Both the position numbers and the translations under genes were made by a program. From assembly GCA_027335545.1 (NCBI GenBank), contig DAHWHV010000424.1, forward strand, positions 1 to 5,929: DNA of 5,929 nucleotides. The letters are read 5' to 3'. This DNA is from Clostridia bacterium (GTDB taxonomy: Bacteria; Bacillota_E; RBS10-35; JAJYVN01). Position 1 is the first letter of the stretch. Every line of letters starts with the position of its first letter. Shown piece after piece: positions 1 through 5,633 of the stretch. The notes under the pieces were generated by a model that saw only the letters and a program-made list of their open reading frames with translations, was not told where the DNA came from and made no database searches.

Positions 1-682
1 AGGCCTCGGCGCGCCCGCGCCAGGGCTCGGCCGCGCCCGCGGCGACGAGCCGCCCCCCGGCCAGGATCACGTAGCGGTCCGCGATGCGTAGCGCCCCCCC
101 TAGGTCGTGGGCCACCAGGACCGCCGCCCCCCCGGCCCCACGGAGCGCCGCCAGCCGGAGGTGGAGCCGGCGCGCGGCCTCGGGGTCCAGGCCCGTCGCC
201 GGCTCGTCCGCCAGGACCAGGCGGGGCGCCCCCAGCCAGGCCCGACAGATGGCGAGGCGTTGACGGGTGCCGCGCGACATGGCCCCCACCGGGCGCCGCG
301 CGTGCAGCGCCAGCCCCTCGGCGGTGATGGCCGCCCGAGCGGACGCCTCCGGTGCCGACAGCCCCAGGAGGCGCCCGTAATAGGCCAGGTTCTCCTCGGC
401 CGTCAACTCGTCGAACAGGTAGCTGCGGTGCCCGATCAGGCCGACCCGCGGCGTGCGTTCCCCCATGGCCTGTCCCCACCAAGCGATCGAGCCGGCCTGC
501 GGTGGCATCAGGCCGGCCAGCAGCCGCAGGAGCGTGGATTTGCCGGCCCCGTTCGGACCGAACACCGCCAGCACCTCGCCCGCCTCCAGGCGCAGGTCCA
601 CGCCGCGCAGCACCGCCCGGAAGCCGTAGCCATGGGCCAACCCCTCGGCCAGCAGCGCCGGGGCGCCGGCGCTGCGCCTCAC
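1..682 (-). CDS. ccmA: CcmA, haem exporter ABC transporter ATP-binding protein (partial, runs off left edge)
   Basis: Cytoplasmic ATPase of the CcmABC(D) complex, whose ATP hydrolysis releases holo-CcmE during cytochrome c maturation. About 227 codons are visible, close to the usual full length of 200-240, so only the C-terminal tail is missing. Motifs seen: Walker A GPNGAGKST (residues 42-50); a Q-loop region IGHRSYLFDELTAEENL (83-99) in which GH replaces the usual Gln, as in E. coli CcmA; ABC signature MSRGTRQ (135-141), a departure from LSGGQ; Walker B LVLADEP (155-161) and D-loop GLD; H-loop VAHDL (190-194). The GTG start (682-680) overlaps the ccmE TGA in a GTGA, which implies translational coupling; there is no strong Shine-Dalgarno of its own. 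Family assignment rests on the GH-type Q-loop and on ccmE directly upstream. A generic ABC ATPase is the alternative. ccmB would be expected just beyond the window. Confidence 0.88.
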   Translation of the reverse strand, partial: MRRSAGAPALLAEGLAHGYGFRAVLRGVDLRLEAGEVLAVFGPNGAGKSTLLRLLAGLMPPQAGSIAWWGQAMGERTPRVGLIGHRSYLFDELTAEENLAYYGRLLGLSAPEASARAAITAEGLALHARRPVGAMSRGTRQRLAICRAWLGAPRLVLADEPATGLDPEAARRLHLRLAALRGAGGAAVLVAHDLGGALRIADRYVILAGGRLVAAGAAEPWRGRAEA

Positions 683-1155
683 GTCGTCGTCCACTTGGCC
701 CCCTGCCCGGCGGCGGCCGCCGTGTAGGTCGAGGGACACTTCACCAAGACCTGCCGGGCCTGGAACGTCCCGTTGGCCAGCAGCCGCCCGGCGACCACCA
801 CGCTGACGCCCGGCGTGAAGGCGTCCGGCTCGGCCCCCAGATAGGTCACCGGCAGCGGGGCGGCGGGCGCGGTGCTGGCCAGCCTGGTCGCGGTCGGCGC
901 GTTACCCCCTCCGACGGGCGCCGCGGGGGGCAGGACGGAGAAGGTGAGTTGCTGGGTCCGGGGGTTCCAGTGCGGGTGGCCACCCACGGTACCGTTGACC
1001 TGGACGTAGCGACCGACGGCGGCGCGCCCCAGGTCGCGGAATTGCGGGAGCGTGTAGTAGTACGTGGTCGCCGCCCGGATCGCCGTGACGATGAGGAGGA
1101 CCAGCACGACGGCGATGCCCGCGGAGGCCATCGCCAAGCGCATCCGGCGCGACAT
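679..1155 (-). CDS. ccmE: CcmE, periplasmic haem chaperone, Cys-x-x-x-Tyr variant
   Basis: Membrane-anchored haem chaperone that receives haem from CcmC/CcmAB and passes it to the CcmF synthetase for attachment to apocytochrome c. It has 158 residues. A short basic N-terminus (MSRRMR) is followed by one transmembrane anchor (about 8-28) and then the OB-fold beta-barrel: YYYTLPQF (32-39), a GRYVQVNGTV strand (48-57), LPVTYLGAEPDAF (101-113, matching the family's V-x-Y-x-G-x-x-P-D-x-F) and VVVAGRL (119-125). The haem-binding motif near the C-terminus is C140-P-S-T-Y144, where most CcmE proteins have His-x-x-x-Tyr. Known Cys-type CcmE occurs in archaea and Desulfovibrio-like bacteria, in Ccm systems lacking CcmH. 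A Thr/Ala/Pro-rich stretch of about 20 extra residues (roughly 76-100) interrupts two barrel strands. The ATG start is supported by GGAGGGG (1169-1163) 7 nt upstream. It is the first gene after a good promoter and overlaps ccmA by 4 nt. Confidence 0.93.
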   Translation of the reverse strand: MSRRMRLAMASAGIAVVLVLLIVTAIRAATTYYYTLPQFRDLGRAAVGRYVQVNGTVGGHPHWNPRTQQLTFSVLPPAAPVGGGNAPTATRLASTAPAAPLPVTYLGAEPDAFTPGVSVVVAGRLLANGTFQARQVLVKCPSTYTAAAAGQGAKWTTT

Positions 1156-1212
1156 GCCGCTGCCCCTCCCGACCCGCGCCCGACCAAGGCGAGTCCCGCT
1201 CCGTATGCGCCC

Positions 1213-1241
1213 AGTATAGAGGAGGGGCCCGGGATCGACAA
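1213..1241 (-). promoter_or_regulatory. sigma70-type promoter of the ccmE-ccmA operon
   Basis: On the minus strand, a -35 box TTGTCG (1241-1236) is followed by a spacer of exactly 17 nt and a -10 box TATACT (1218-1213). These match the housekeeping consensus TTGACA/TATAAT at 4 of 6 and 5 of 6 positions. They stand out in very GC-rich surroundings, where an A/T-rich hexamer at the right spacing is unlikely by chance. The predicted start is an A near 1206, giving a leader of about 50 nt before the ccmE ATG. The site lies in the 149-nt gap between sucD and ccmE, so ccm genes can be transcribed independently of the suc block. Confidence 0.7.
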
Positions 1242-1250
1242 ATCGGGGGA

Positions 1251-1276
1251 AGCCTGAGGCGCCTCCTCCCCAGGCT
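1251..1276 (-). terminator. hairpin after sucD, possible weak terminator
   Basis: The minus-strand RNA can fold into a 9-bp stem (AGCCUGGGG with CCUCAGGCU, one G-U pair) with an 8-nt loop. It lies 28 nt after the sucD stop and 9 nt upstream of the ccm -35 box. The position suits the end of the mdh-sucC-sucD transcript. No U-tract follows (the next bases are CCCCCGATTTG), so efficient intrinsic termination is doubtful. It may instead protect the 3' end or be a chance structure in GC-rich DNA. Confidence 0.35.
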
Positions 1277-1304
1277 CCGCCGCGGCCCGCCGCCACCACG
1301 GGGG

Positions 1305-2192
1305 CTACCGGGGAGCGGTCGCGGCGCCCAGGGCCTCGCGTACCAGCGGCGCCACGTCCCAGGGCATGGCGGCGAGGGACGCGCCGGCGGCGGAGAGGGC
1401 CTGCCGCTTGCTCTCCAGCGATCCCCGACCGCGCTCGATGATCGCGCCGGCATGCCCCATGCGCCGCCCCGGGGGCGCGCTGGCCCCGGCGAGGTAGGCC
1501 ACGACCGGCAGGTCCATCCCCTTGATGAATTCCGCCGCCTCCTCCTCCGCCGTCCCGCCGATCTCGCCGACCAGCACCAGCGCCCGCGTCTCCGGGTCCT
1601 TGGCGAAGCGCTTCAGCGCCTCCACGAACCCCAGGCCCACGATCGGATCCCCGCCCATACCCACCACGGTGCTCTGCCCCAACCCGGCGGCGGTGAGCGC
1701 CGCCACGATTTCGTAGGACAGCGTGCCCGAGCGGGCGATGACCCCCACGGGGCCGGGCAGGAAGATGCGGCCCGGGGGGATGCCGATCTTGCACTTGCCG
1801 GCAGGGCTGCACAGCCCGTAAGTGTTCGGGCCCACGACCACCGCCCCGCGCGTCGCGGCGAAGGCCATGACCTCCATCGCGTCGTGCAGCGGCACATGCT
1901 CGGCGACGATCACCACGGGGGAGAGGCCCGCGTCGATCGCTTCGAAGGCCGAGTCCTTGGCGAACGGCGCCGGGACGAACAGCACGCCAGCCGTCGCGCC
2001 GCGCTTGTCGACCGCGGCCTCGATGGTCTCGAAGACGGGCACGCCTACGACCTCGCGACCGCCGCGCCCCGGGGCCGCACCACAGACGACCCGCGTCCCG
2101 AACTCCAGCATCTGTTGCGTGTGGAAGGCACCCTGACGGCCGGTGATTCCGGCCACGAGCACCTTGGTCTTCTCGTCCACCAGGATGGACAC
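1305..2192 (-). CDS. sucD: SucD, succinyl-CoA synthetase (ADP/GDP-forming) alpha subunit
   Basis: Alpha subunit of the cytoplasmic TCA-cycle enzyme that interconverts succinyl-CoA and succinate with ADP/GDP phosphorylation. It binds CoA and carries the phosphohistidine. The 295 residues match the family's usual 290-300. Motifs: N-terminal MSILVDEKTKVLVAGITG (1-18) and the CoA-binding Rossmann domain with FVPAPFAKDS (72-81); KIGIPPGRI (135-143); RSGTLSYE (154-161); GGDPIVG (180-186); GEIGG (209-213); and active-site RMGHAGAII (244-252), with His247 as the phosphorylated residue. One oddity is GPNTYG (121-126), where E. coli SucD has GPNCPG. The reading frame stays open for a further 204 nt upstream, but the GTG at 2192 is chosen because homology begins exactly there and GAGGGGG lies 9 nt upstream. 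The gene follows sucC after an unusually long gap. A malate-CoA ligase subunit is a less likely alternative. Confidence 0.95.
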   Translation of the reverse strand: MSILVDEKTKVLVAGITGRQGAFHTQQMLEFGTRVVCGAAPGRGGREVVGVPVFETIEAAVDKRGATAGVLFVPAPFAKDSAFEAIDAGLSPVVIVAEHVPLHDAMEVMAFAATRGAVVVGPNTYGLCSPAGKCKIGIPPGRIFLPGPVGVIARSGTLSYEIVAALTAAGLGQSTVVGMGGDPIVGLGFVEALKRFAKDPETRALVLVGEIGGTAEEEAAEFIKGMDLPVVAYLAGASAPPGRRMGHAGAIIERGRGSLESKRQALSAAGASLAAMPWDVAPLVREALGAATAPR

Positions 2193-2201
2193 GTCGGCTC
2201 G

Positions 2202-2208
2202 CCCCCTC
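2202..2208 (-). promoter_or_regulatory. Shine-Dalgarno that sets the sucD start
   Basis: The minus strand reads GAGGGGG, 9 nt before the sucD GTG. It decides between this GTG and farther upstream start codons in the same open frame. GGGGGC (2206-2201), which includes its five Gs, could pair over 6 bp with GCCCCC (2241-2236) upstream, so translation might be modulated by RNA folding. Such short GC pairings are common by chance in this sequence. Confidence 0.6.
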
Positions 2209-2279
2209 GCTTTCGCTCCTCGGGCGCGCGGGGTCGGGGGCCCGTGGGGCACGCGCCTGAGGCCCCGGGGCCGGCCTGG

Positions 2280-2315
2280 GACGGTGCTGTAAACGTGCGC
2301 TGTCGCGGCACCGTC
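2280..2315 (-). repeat. perfect 8-bp inverted repeat in the sucC-sucD spacer
   Basis: GACGGTGC (2280-2287) and GCACCGTC (2308-2315) are exact reverse complements enclosing 20 nt. The repeat begins 3 nt from the 7-bp hairpin at 2319-2340, so the transcript could form two consecutive stem-loops between sucC and sucD. It could equally be an operator-like dyad. No known riboswitch consensus was recognised. Confidence 0.5.
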
Positions 2316-2318
2316 TTC

Positions 2319-2340
2319 GGGATGCTGTGGCTTGCATCCC
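2319..2340 (-). repeat. perfect 7-bp hairpin in the sucC-sucD spacer
   Basis: On the minus strand GGGATGC and GCATCCC flank an 8-nt loop, AAGCCACA. The stem is less GC-extreme than most self-complementary stretches in this window, which makes chance somewhat less likely. No U-tract follows, so it does not look like an intrinsic terminator. Confidence 0.5.
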
Positions 2341-2396
2341 TGCGTGACCCCCTGCCCCCCCGCTTCCGGGTCGCCTGCGGCGGTCGCCGCGGCCAC

Positions 2397-3551
2397 CTAG
2401 CGGCGGCTGGCGGCGACCGCCGCCTCCGCCGCCGCGCGCATCGAGGTGTGGGCGCTGATCCCGGCGGCCCGCAGGAGTTCCGTGCCCTCCTCCTCGTTGG
2501 TCCCCACCAACCGGACGATCAAGGGGATCTCCGGTGCGCTCTCCGGTGCGGCGCCCGCGGCCCGCGGCCCGCGGGCGGAGAGGATCGCCCGGGCCACTTC
2601 GTCGCAGCGGGTGATTCCGCCGAAGATGTTGACCAGGATGGCGCGCGGCCGGGTGGACAGCAGGATGTCCAGGGCCTCGGCGGTCGGCCCGGAGGCCGCC
2701 CCTCCCCCCGCGTCCAGGAAGTTCATGGGTCGGCCACCGAAGCTCTGCAGCGCATCGAGGGTGGCCATGGTGATGCCGGCGCCGTTGGCCATGACCGCGA
2801 TGTCCCCGTCCAGTTCCACGAAGGCCAAGCCCAGGGCGCGCACCCGCCGCTCCAACTCGGTGGCCCGGGACGTGCGGGGCAGATCCGCCTGGCGGTCCAG
2901 GGCGTCGTCGTCGACGCTCAGGCGGGCGTCCGCGGCGATCAGCCGGAGCTCGGACGCGGTGCCACCGCCTCCCCGGCAAATCGCCAGGGGATTGCACTCG
3001 ACCAGCGTCGCGTCCCGGCCGCGAAACACCTCATACAAGCGGGCCGCGATGCGCTCGAAGGCCGCATGCAACTCGGCGGTCAGGCCGATCCGCGCGGCCA
3101 CCTGGCGCGCCATGAACGGGCGGAGGCCCCAGGGGAGGTCGAAGGGCCGTTTGACGATGGACTTCTCCGGCACCTCCTCGATGGCGATCCCTCCATCCGC
3201 CGACGCCATGAGCAGGGGGCGCCGGCTGGAGGCGTCCACCGTGATGGCCACATACAGCTCGTGCTCGATGGCGAGGCGCTGCTCGCAGTACACGCGCTCC
3301 ACGCGGTGCCCGCGCAGGTCCATTCCCAGAATGGCCTCCGCGGCGGCGGCCGCCTCGGCCGGCGTCTCGGCCAGACGGATGCCGCCAGCCTTGCCGCGCC
3401 CGCCGACGAGCACCTGGGCCTTCACGGCCACCGGGCCCAGGGCGGAGGCCGCCGCCCCGGCCTCCGCGGGCGTATCGCAGACGCGCCCCTCGGGCACGGG
3501 CACCCCGGCCCGGCGCAACTCGTCCTTGGCCATATACTCGTGGAGGTCCAC
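2397..3551 (-). CDS. sucC: SucC, succinyl-CoA synthetase (ADP/GDP-forming) beta subunit
   Basis: Nucleotide-binding beta subunit that pairs with SucD. Its 384 residues match the usual 385-400. The ATP-grasp N-terminus begins DLHEYMAKDELRRAG (2-16), followed by VKAQVLVGGRGKAGG (43-57), HELYVAITVD (97-106), a SSRR-x-x-LMAS strand (108-117) and the metal-binding VECNPL (184-189; Glu185, Asn187), with a second acidic site in ADARLSVDD (207-215). The C-terminal domain has MANGAGITMATLD (254-266), NFLDAGGGA (277-285), ILVNIFGGITRCD (305-317) and VRLVGTNEEEG (346-356). It departs from the family in two ways: the segment after GGIAIEEV (120-127) is a few residues shorter than usual, and an Ala/Pro/Gly-rich insert sits at about 327-341. 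The GTG start is preceded by AGGAAG (3566-3561) with a 9-nt gap. mdh ends 33 nt upstream, so the two are probably cotranscribed. Nucleotide preference (ATP or GTP) cannot be told. Confidence 0.95.
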   Translation of the reverse strand: MDLHEYMAKDELRRAGVPVPEGRVCDTPAEAGAAASALGPVAVKAQVLVGGRGKAGGIRLAETPAEAAAAAEAILGMDLRGHRVERVYCEQRLAIEHELYVAITVDASSRRPLLMASADGGIAIEEVPEKSIVKRPFDLPWGLRPFMARQVAARIGLTAELHAAFERIAARLYEVFRGRDATLVECNPLAICRGGGGTASELRLIAADARLSVDDDALDRQADLPRTSRATELERRVRALGLAFVELDGDIAVMANGAGITMATLDALQSFGGRPMNFLDAGGGAASGPTAEALDILLSTRPRAILVNIFGGITRCDEVARAILSARGPRAAGAAPESAPEIPLIVRLVGTNEEEGTELLRAAGISAHTSMRAAAEAAVAASRR

Positions 3552-3584
3552 GCCCTCACCCTTCCTGCCGCGACGGCTGCGGCC

Positions 3585-4523
3585 TCACACCTCGCCGGGC
3601 AGTTCGGCCATCGCGGCCCGGACCTCGGCGGCCGAGCGCAGGAAGGCGGTCCGCTCCTCGGCGTCCAGGGGGACCTCGACGATGCGCCGCACACCGGAGG
3701 CCCCGAGCAGGATCGGCACGCCCGTGTACAGGCCCTCCAACCCATACTCACCCTGCAAGAAGGCGGGCGCCGGCAGGAGCCGCCCCTGGTCGCGCACGAT
3801 CGCCCGCAGCATCTCGCAGAGAGCGGCGCCGGGCGCGTAGAAGGCACTGACCGTCTTGAGCAGCCCGACGATCTCGGCCCCACCGTTGCGCGTCCGCTCC
3901 ACCAAGGCCGCGATGGTCTCCGGCGGCAGGAGCGAAGTGAGGGGGACCCCGCCGACCTGGCACAGCCGGACCAGGGGGACCATCGTGTCTCCGTGCCCCC
4001 CCAGCACCACGGCGTGCACGTCCTGGACCGAGACGTTCAACTCCTGCGCGACGAAGGCGCGGAAGCGCGTCGTGTCCAGGACACCGGCCTGACCGAGCAC
4101 GCGGGCCGGCGGCAGGCCCGTCGCGCGCAGGACGACGTAGCACATCACGTCCACGGGGTTGGTCAGCACCAGAAAGATCGCCCCCGGCGAGGCGGCGACG
4201 GCGCGGCGGGCGACCTCGCCCACGACGCGATGGTTGACCTCCAGGAGATCGCGGCGGCTCATGCCGGGCTTGCGGGGGCTCCCCGCAGTGATCGCGACCA
4301 CGTCCGAGCCCGCGGTCTCGTCCCAGTCACAGGTCCCCCGGAGGGAGACATCGACCCCGGCGATGGGGGTGGCCTCCCACAGGTCCAGGGCCTTGCCCTG
4401 CGGCAGGCCGGCGACGACATCGAACAGCACGACATCGCCGAGCTCGGCCGCGGCGCACCAGTGGGCCGTCGTGGCCCCCGTCATTCCCGCCCCGACGATC
4501 GTGATCTTAGGACGCCGGACCAT
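3585..4523 (-). CDS. mdh: malate dehydrogenase, LDH-like (NAD-dependent)
   Basis: Cytoplasmic enzyme for malate + NAD+ to oxaloacetate + NADH. Its 312 residues match the LDH-like MDH group typical of Bacillus, Chloroflexota and others. Seen: Rossmann motif VGAGMTGATTAHWCA (10-24, GxGxxG) and acidic residue Asp35 after the second strand (VVLFD), which favours NAD; GLPQGKALDL (39-48); the mobile loop RKPGMSR (84-90), whose Arg84 marks malate over lactate specificity, with Arg90; TNPVDVM (121-127, Asn122); catalytic pair Asp150 and His177 in GVLDTTRFR and GGHGDTMVP; substrate Arg153; and ERTRNGGAEIV (209-219) and QGEYGL (257-262). All catalytic residues are intact. The ATG start is backed by a perfect AGGAGGT (4539-4533) 9 nt upstream, the strongest ribosome-binding site in the window. 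It is the first gene of the mdh-sucC-sucD block; no clear promoter is visible ahead of it. Confidence 0.96.
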   Translation of the reverse strand: MVRRPKITIVGAGMTGATTAHWCAAAELGDVVLFDVVAGLPQGKALDLWEATPIAGVDVSLRGTCDWDETAGSDVVAITAGSPRKPGMSRRDLLEVNHRVVGEVARRAVAASPGAIFLVLTNPVDVMCYVVLRATGLPPARVLGQAGVLDTTRFRAFVAQELNVSVQDVHAVVLGGHGDTMVPLVRLCQVGGVPLTSLLPPETIAALVERTRNGGAEIVGLLKTVSAFYAPGAALCEMLRAIVRDQGRLLPAPAFLQGEYGLEGLYTGVPILLGASGVRRIVEVPLDAEERTAFLRSAAEVRAAMAELPGEV

Positions 4524-4742
4524 GGCGGCGACACCTCCTCACAGGCTCGGCCGGCGCGACCGTGCCACCCCGCCGGCTGCGCCCACCCCACCGACGCCCG
4601 GCCACGCAAGCAGATCCGCCAACCCCCGGAGGCGCCGGGCCGACCGGCGCGGGGCGCCAGCCAGGCGGACCGGAGCCCGACCCCCGGGCTGGTCGAGCGA
4701 GAGCGAATGGGCACGACACGCCAATTCTGGCGATAGCACATG
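4524..4742 (-). other. intergenic region upstream of mdh
   Basis: These 219 nt separate the binding-protein stop from mdh and hold no gene I can support. The only relatively A/T-containing part is about 4700-4745. It includes a short dyad CGCCA-GAAT-TGGCG (4732-4719, minus strand) and a possible poor -35 (TTGGCG) without a convincing -10. The mdh promoter is therefore either here in a non-consensus form or farther upstream. The mdh ribosome-binding site lies at 4533-4539. Confidence 0.5.
4632..4650. repeat. 7-bp GC hairpin between the binding-protein gene and mdh
   Basis: GCGCCGG and CCGGCGC form a perfect 7-bp stem with a 5-nt loop, 93 nt beyond the stop of the solute-binding protein gene. 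It could be a terminator-like or mRNA-end structure for that gene. It has no U-tract and is entirely GC, so a chance origin is plausible. Confidence 0.3.
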
Positions 4743-5633
4743 TTACGCCCCCGGCGGCCGGGCCGTCAAAGCCGGTCCGGCGTCCGCGGCCCCCGCCGGG
4801 GGTTCGGCGCTCCCCGCGCCCCAGGCCGCCAACCGCTCCCGGAGCCGCGGCCCGGACGGCAGGGAGGCGATCGCCGCGCGCACAGGCGGGACCAACTCCA
4901 CCGCCGCCGCAGGCAGCAGAACCCAATAGGCCTCCCGGCCCAGGGCGGGGAGCGTCTGGACCGACAATTCGGGGTCGCGGGCGGCGAGCGCCTGACAGAG
5001 GGCTAGGCCCCCCAGCAGGGCGCGGTACCGGCCCATGGCCACCCCGAACGCCGCAGCCGCGGCGCTGACCGGGTGCACCAGGACGGGCAGCGCGCCCCCC
5101 GCGCTGGCCGTGCGCAGGGCCCCGTCGCCCCGGCTGCCCGGGGCGACCGCGACCACCGCCCCGTCCAGGGCCCGCCAACCGCGAACGTCGTGCCCCCGGC
5201 GGACCAGCAGCGCCAAGGGCTCCGCATAGTAGGGCCCCACCAGGGCCGTACCGGGAGGCGGGGCGGGGCGCCCCCGGCCGACCGGCGCCACGAAGGGGGC
5301 CGCCACCAGGTCTGCGGCCCCGCTCTGCACGGCCCAGGCCCACTCACTGGCCGTCAAGGGGAGGAAGTGGACACGGAACGGGCTCCCCAGGGCCGCGGCG
5401 GCGACGGCCCGCCCGAGGGCAACGTCGAGGCCCTGCCAGGCCCCCTCCCGGGAGGCCGCGGCAAAGGGCGGGAGCCACAGCGGCACCCCCACGATCAGAA
5501 ACCCCCGCCGCCGCGCCCGCTCCAGGGCGGCCTGGCCGGCGTGGGCCGGGCGCGGCAGCAGGATGGGGAGCAGCAGCACCGCCAGGAACATGGCGGCGAC
5601 AACGGTGGCCACCACGCGCAGGTCCCGGACCAC
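4743..5633 (-). CDS. exported solute-binding protein, family 3-like, divergent
   Basis: Probably a periplasmic or surface ligand-binding protein related to the polar amino-acid ABC transporter binding proteins. It has 296 residues from the chosen GTG. A signal peptide is clear: basic VVRDLR, hydrophobic core (about 7-26), then PAHA-G with likely cleavage after Ala32. The mature part follows the family pattern: LERARRRGFLIVGVPLWLPPF (37-57), GLDVALGRAVA (68-78), SGAADLVAAP (104-113), VGPYYAEPLALLVRRG (132-147) and LDGAVVAVAPGS (156-167). By eye, the later segment GRYRALLGG (201-209) aligns with the family's G-R-x-D-A-x-x-x-D, but both Asp are replaced (Arg204, Gly209). The tail after about 274 is Ala/Pro-rich. 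The frame is open much farther upstream, but that part is low-complexity and precedes the signal peptide, hence this start; only a G-run acts as a possible ribosome-binding site. No permease or ATPase partner is in the window, so the substrate is unknown. Confidence 0.8.
   Translation of the reverse strand: MVRDLRVVATVVAAMFLAVLLLPILLPRPAHAGQAALERARRRGFLIVGVPLWLPPFAAASREGAWQGLDVALGRAVAAAALGSPFRVHFLPLTASEWAWAVQSGAADLVAAPFVAPVGRGRPAPPPGTALVGPYYAEPLALLVRRGHDVRGWRALDGAVVAVAPGSRGDGALRTASAGGALPVLVHPVSAAAAAFGVAMGRYRALLGGLALCQALAARDPELSVQTLPALGREAYWVLLPAAAVELVPPVRAAIASLPSGPRLRERLAAWGAGSAEPPAGAADAGPALTARPPGA

Larger units (their letters stand above)
2193..2396 (-). other. 204-nt sucC-sucD intercistronic spacer with inverted repeats
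   Basis: In most bacteria sucC and sucD are nearly touching or overlap; here 204 nt separate the sucC TAG from the sucD GTG. In order of transcription the spacer holds a perfect 7-bp hairpin (2319-2340), a perfect 8-bp inverted repeat (2280-2315) and a 12-bp GC palindrome (2261-2272). The sucD frame is open throughout, but the conceptual peptide is low-complexity Pro/Arg/Gly/Ala and has no SucD homology, so I treat it as untranslated. I see no convincing promoter in it. It may be a processing or stability element, an attenuator, or simply relaxed spacing. Confidence 0.6.

Noticed and set aside
107..1257. Plus-strand open frames opposite ccmA and ccmE
   Set aside because: They are shadows of the minus-strand genes; the translations are Arg/Gly/Pro-rich with no family motifs or supported start sites.
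2193..2396. An N-terminal extension of SucD into the spacer
   Set aside because: The frame is open but the peptide is low-complexity, SucD homology starts exactly at the GTG at 2192, and that codon has a Shine-Dalgarno 9 nt upstream.
679..2997. A 772-codon minus-strand frame that would fuse ccmE to upstream coding sequence
   Set aside because: Only the last 158 codons (ccmE from ATG 1155) resemble a protein family. The rest is an out-of-frame reading of sucD and sucC, and ccmE has its own start, ribosome-binding site and promoter.
1452..4736. A plus-strand stop-free frame of more than 1000 codons antisense to sucD, sucC and mdh
   Set aside because: It is the mirror of three well-recognised genes in very GC-rich DNA, where stop codons are rare in some antisense frames. 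The translation is Gly/Arg/His/Gln/Pro-rich low complexity with no recognisable domain.
4700..4745. A promoter for mdh built on TTGGCG near 4720-4730
   Set aside because: No hexamer resembling TATAAT lies 16-18 nt downstream, and the TTGGCG belongs to a short dyad, so the evidence is too weak to annotate.
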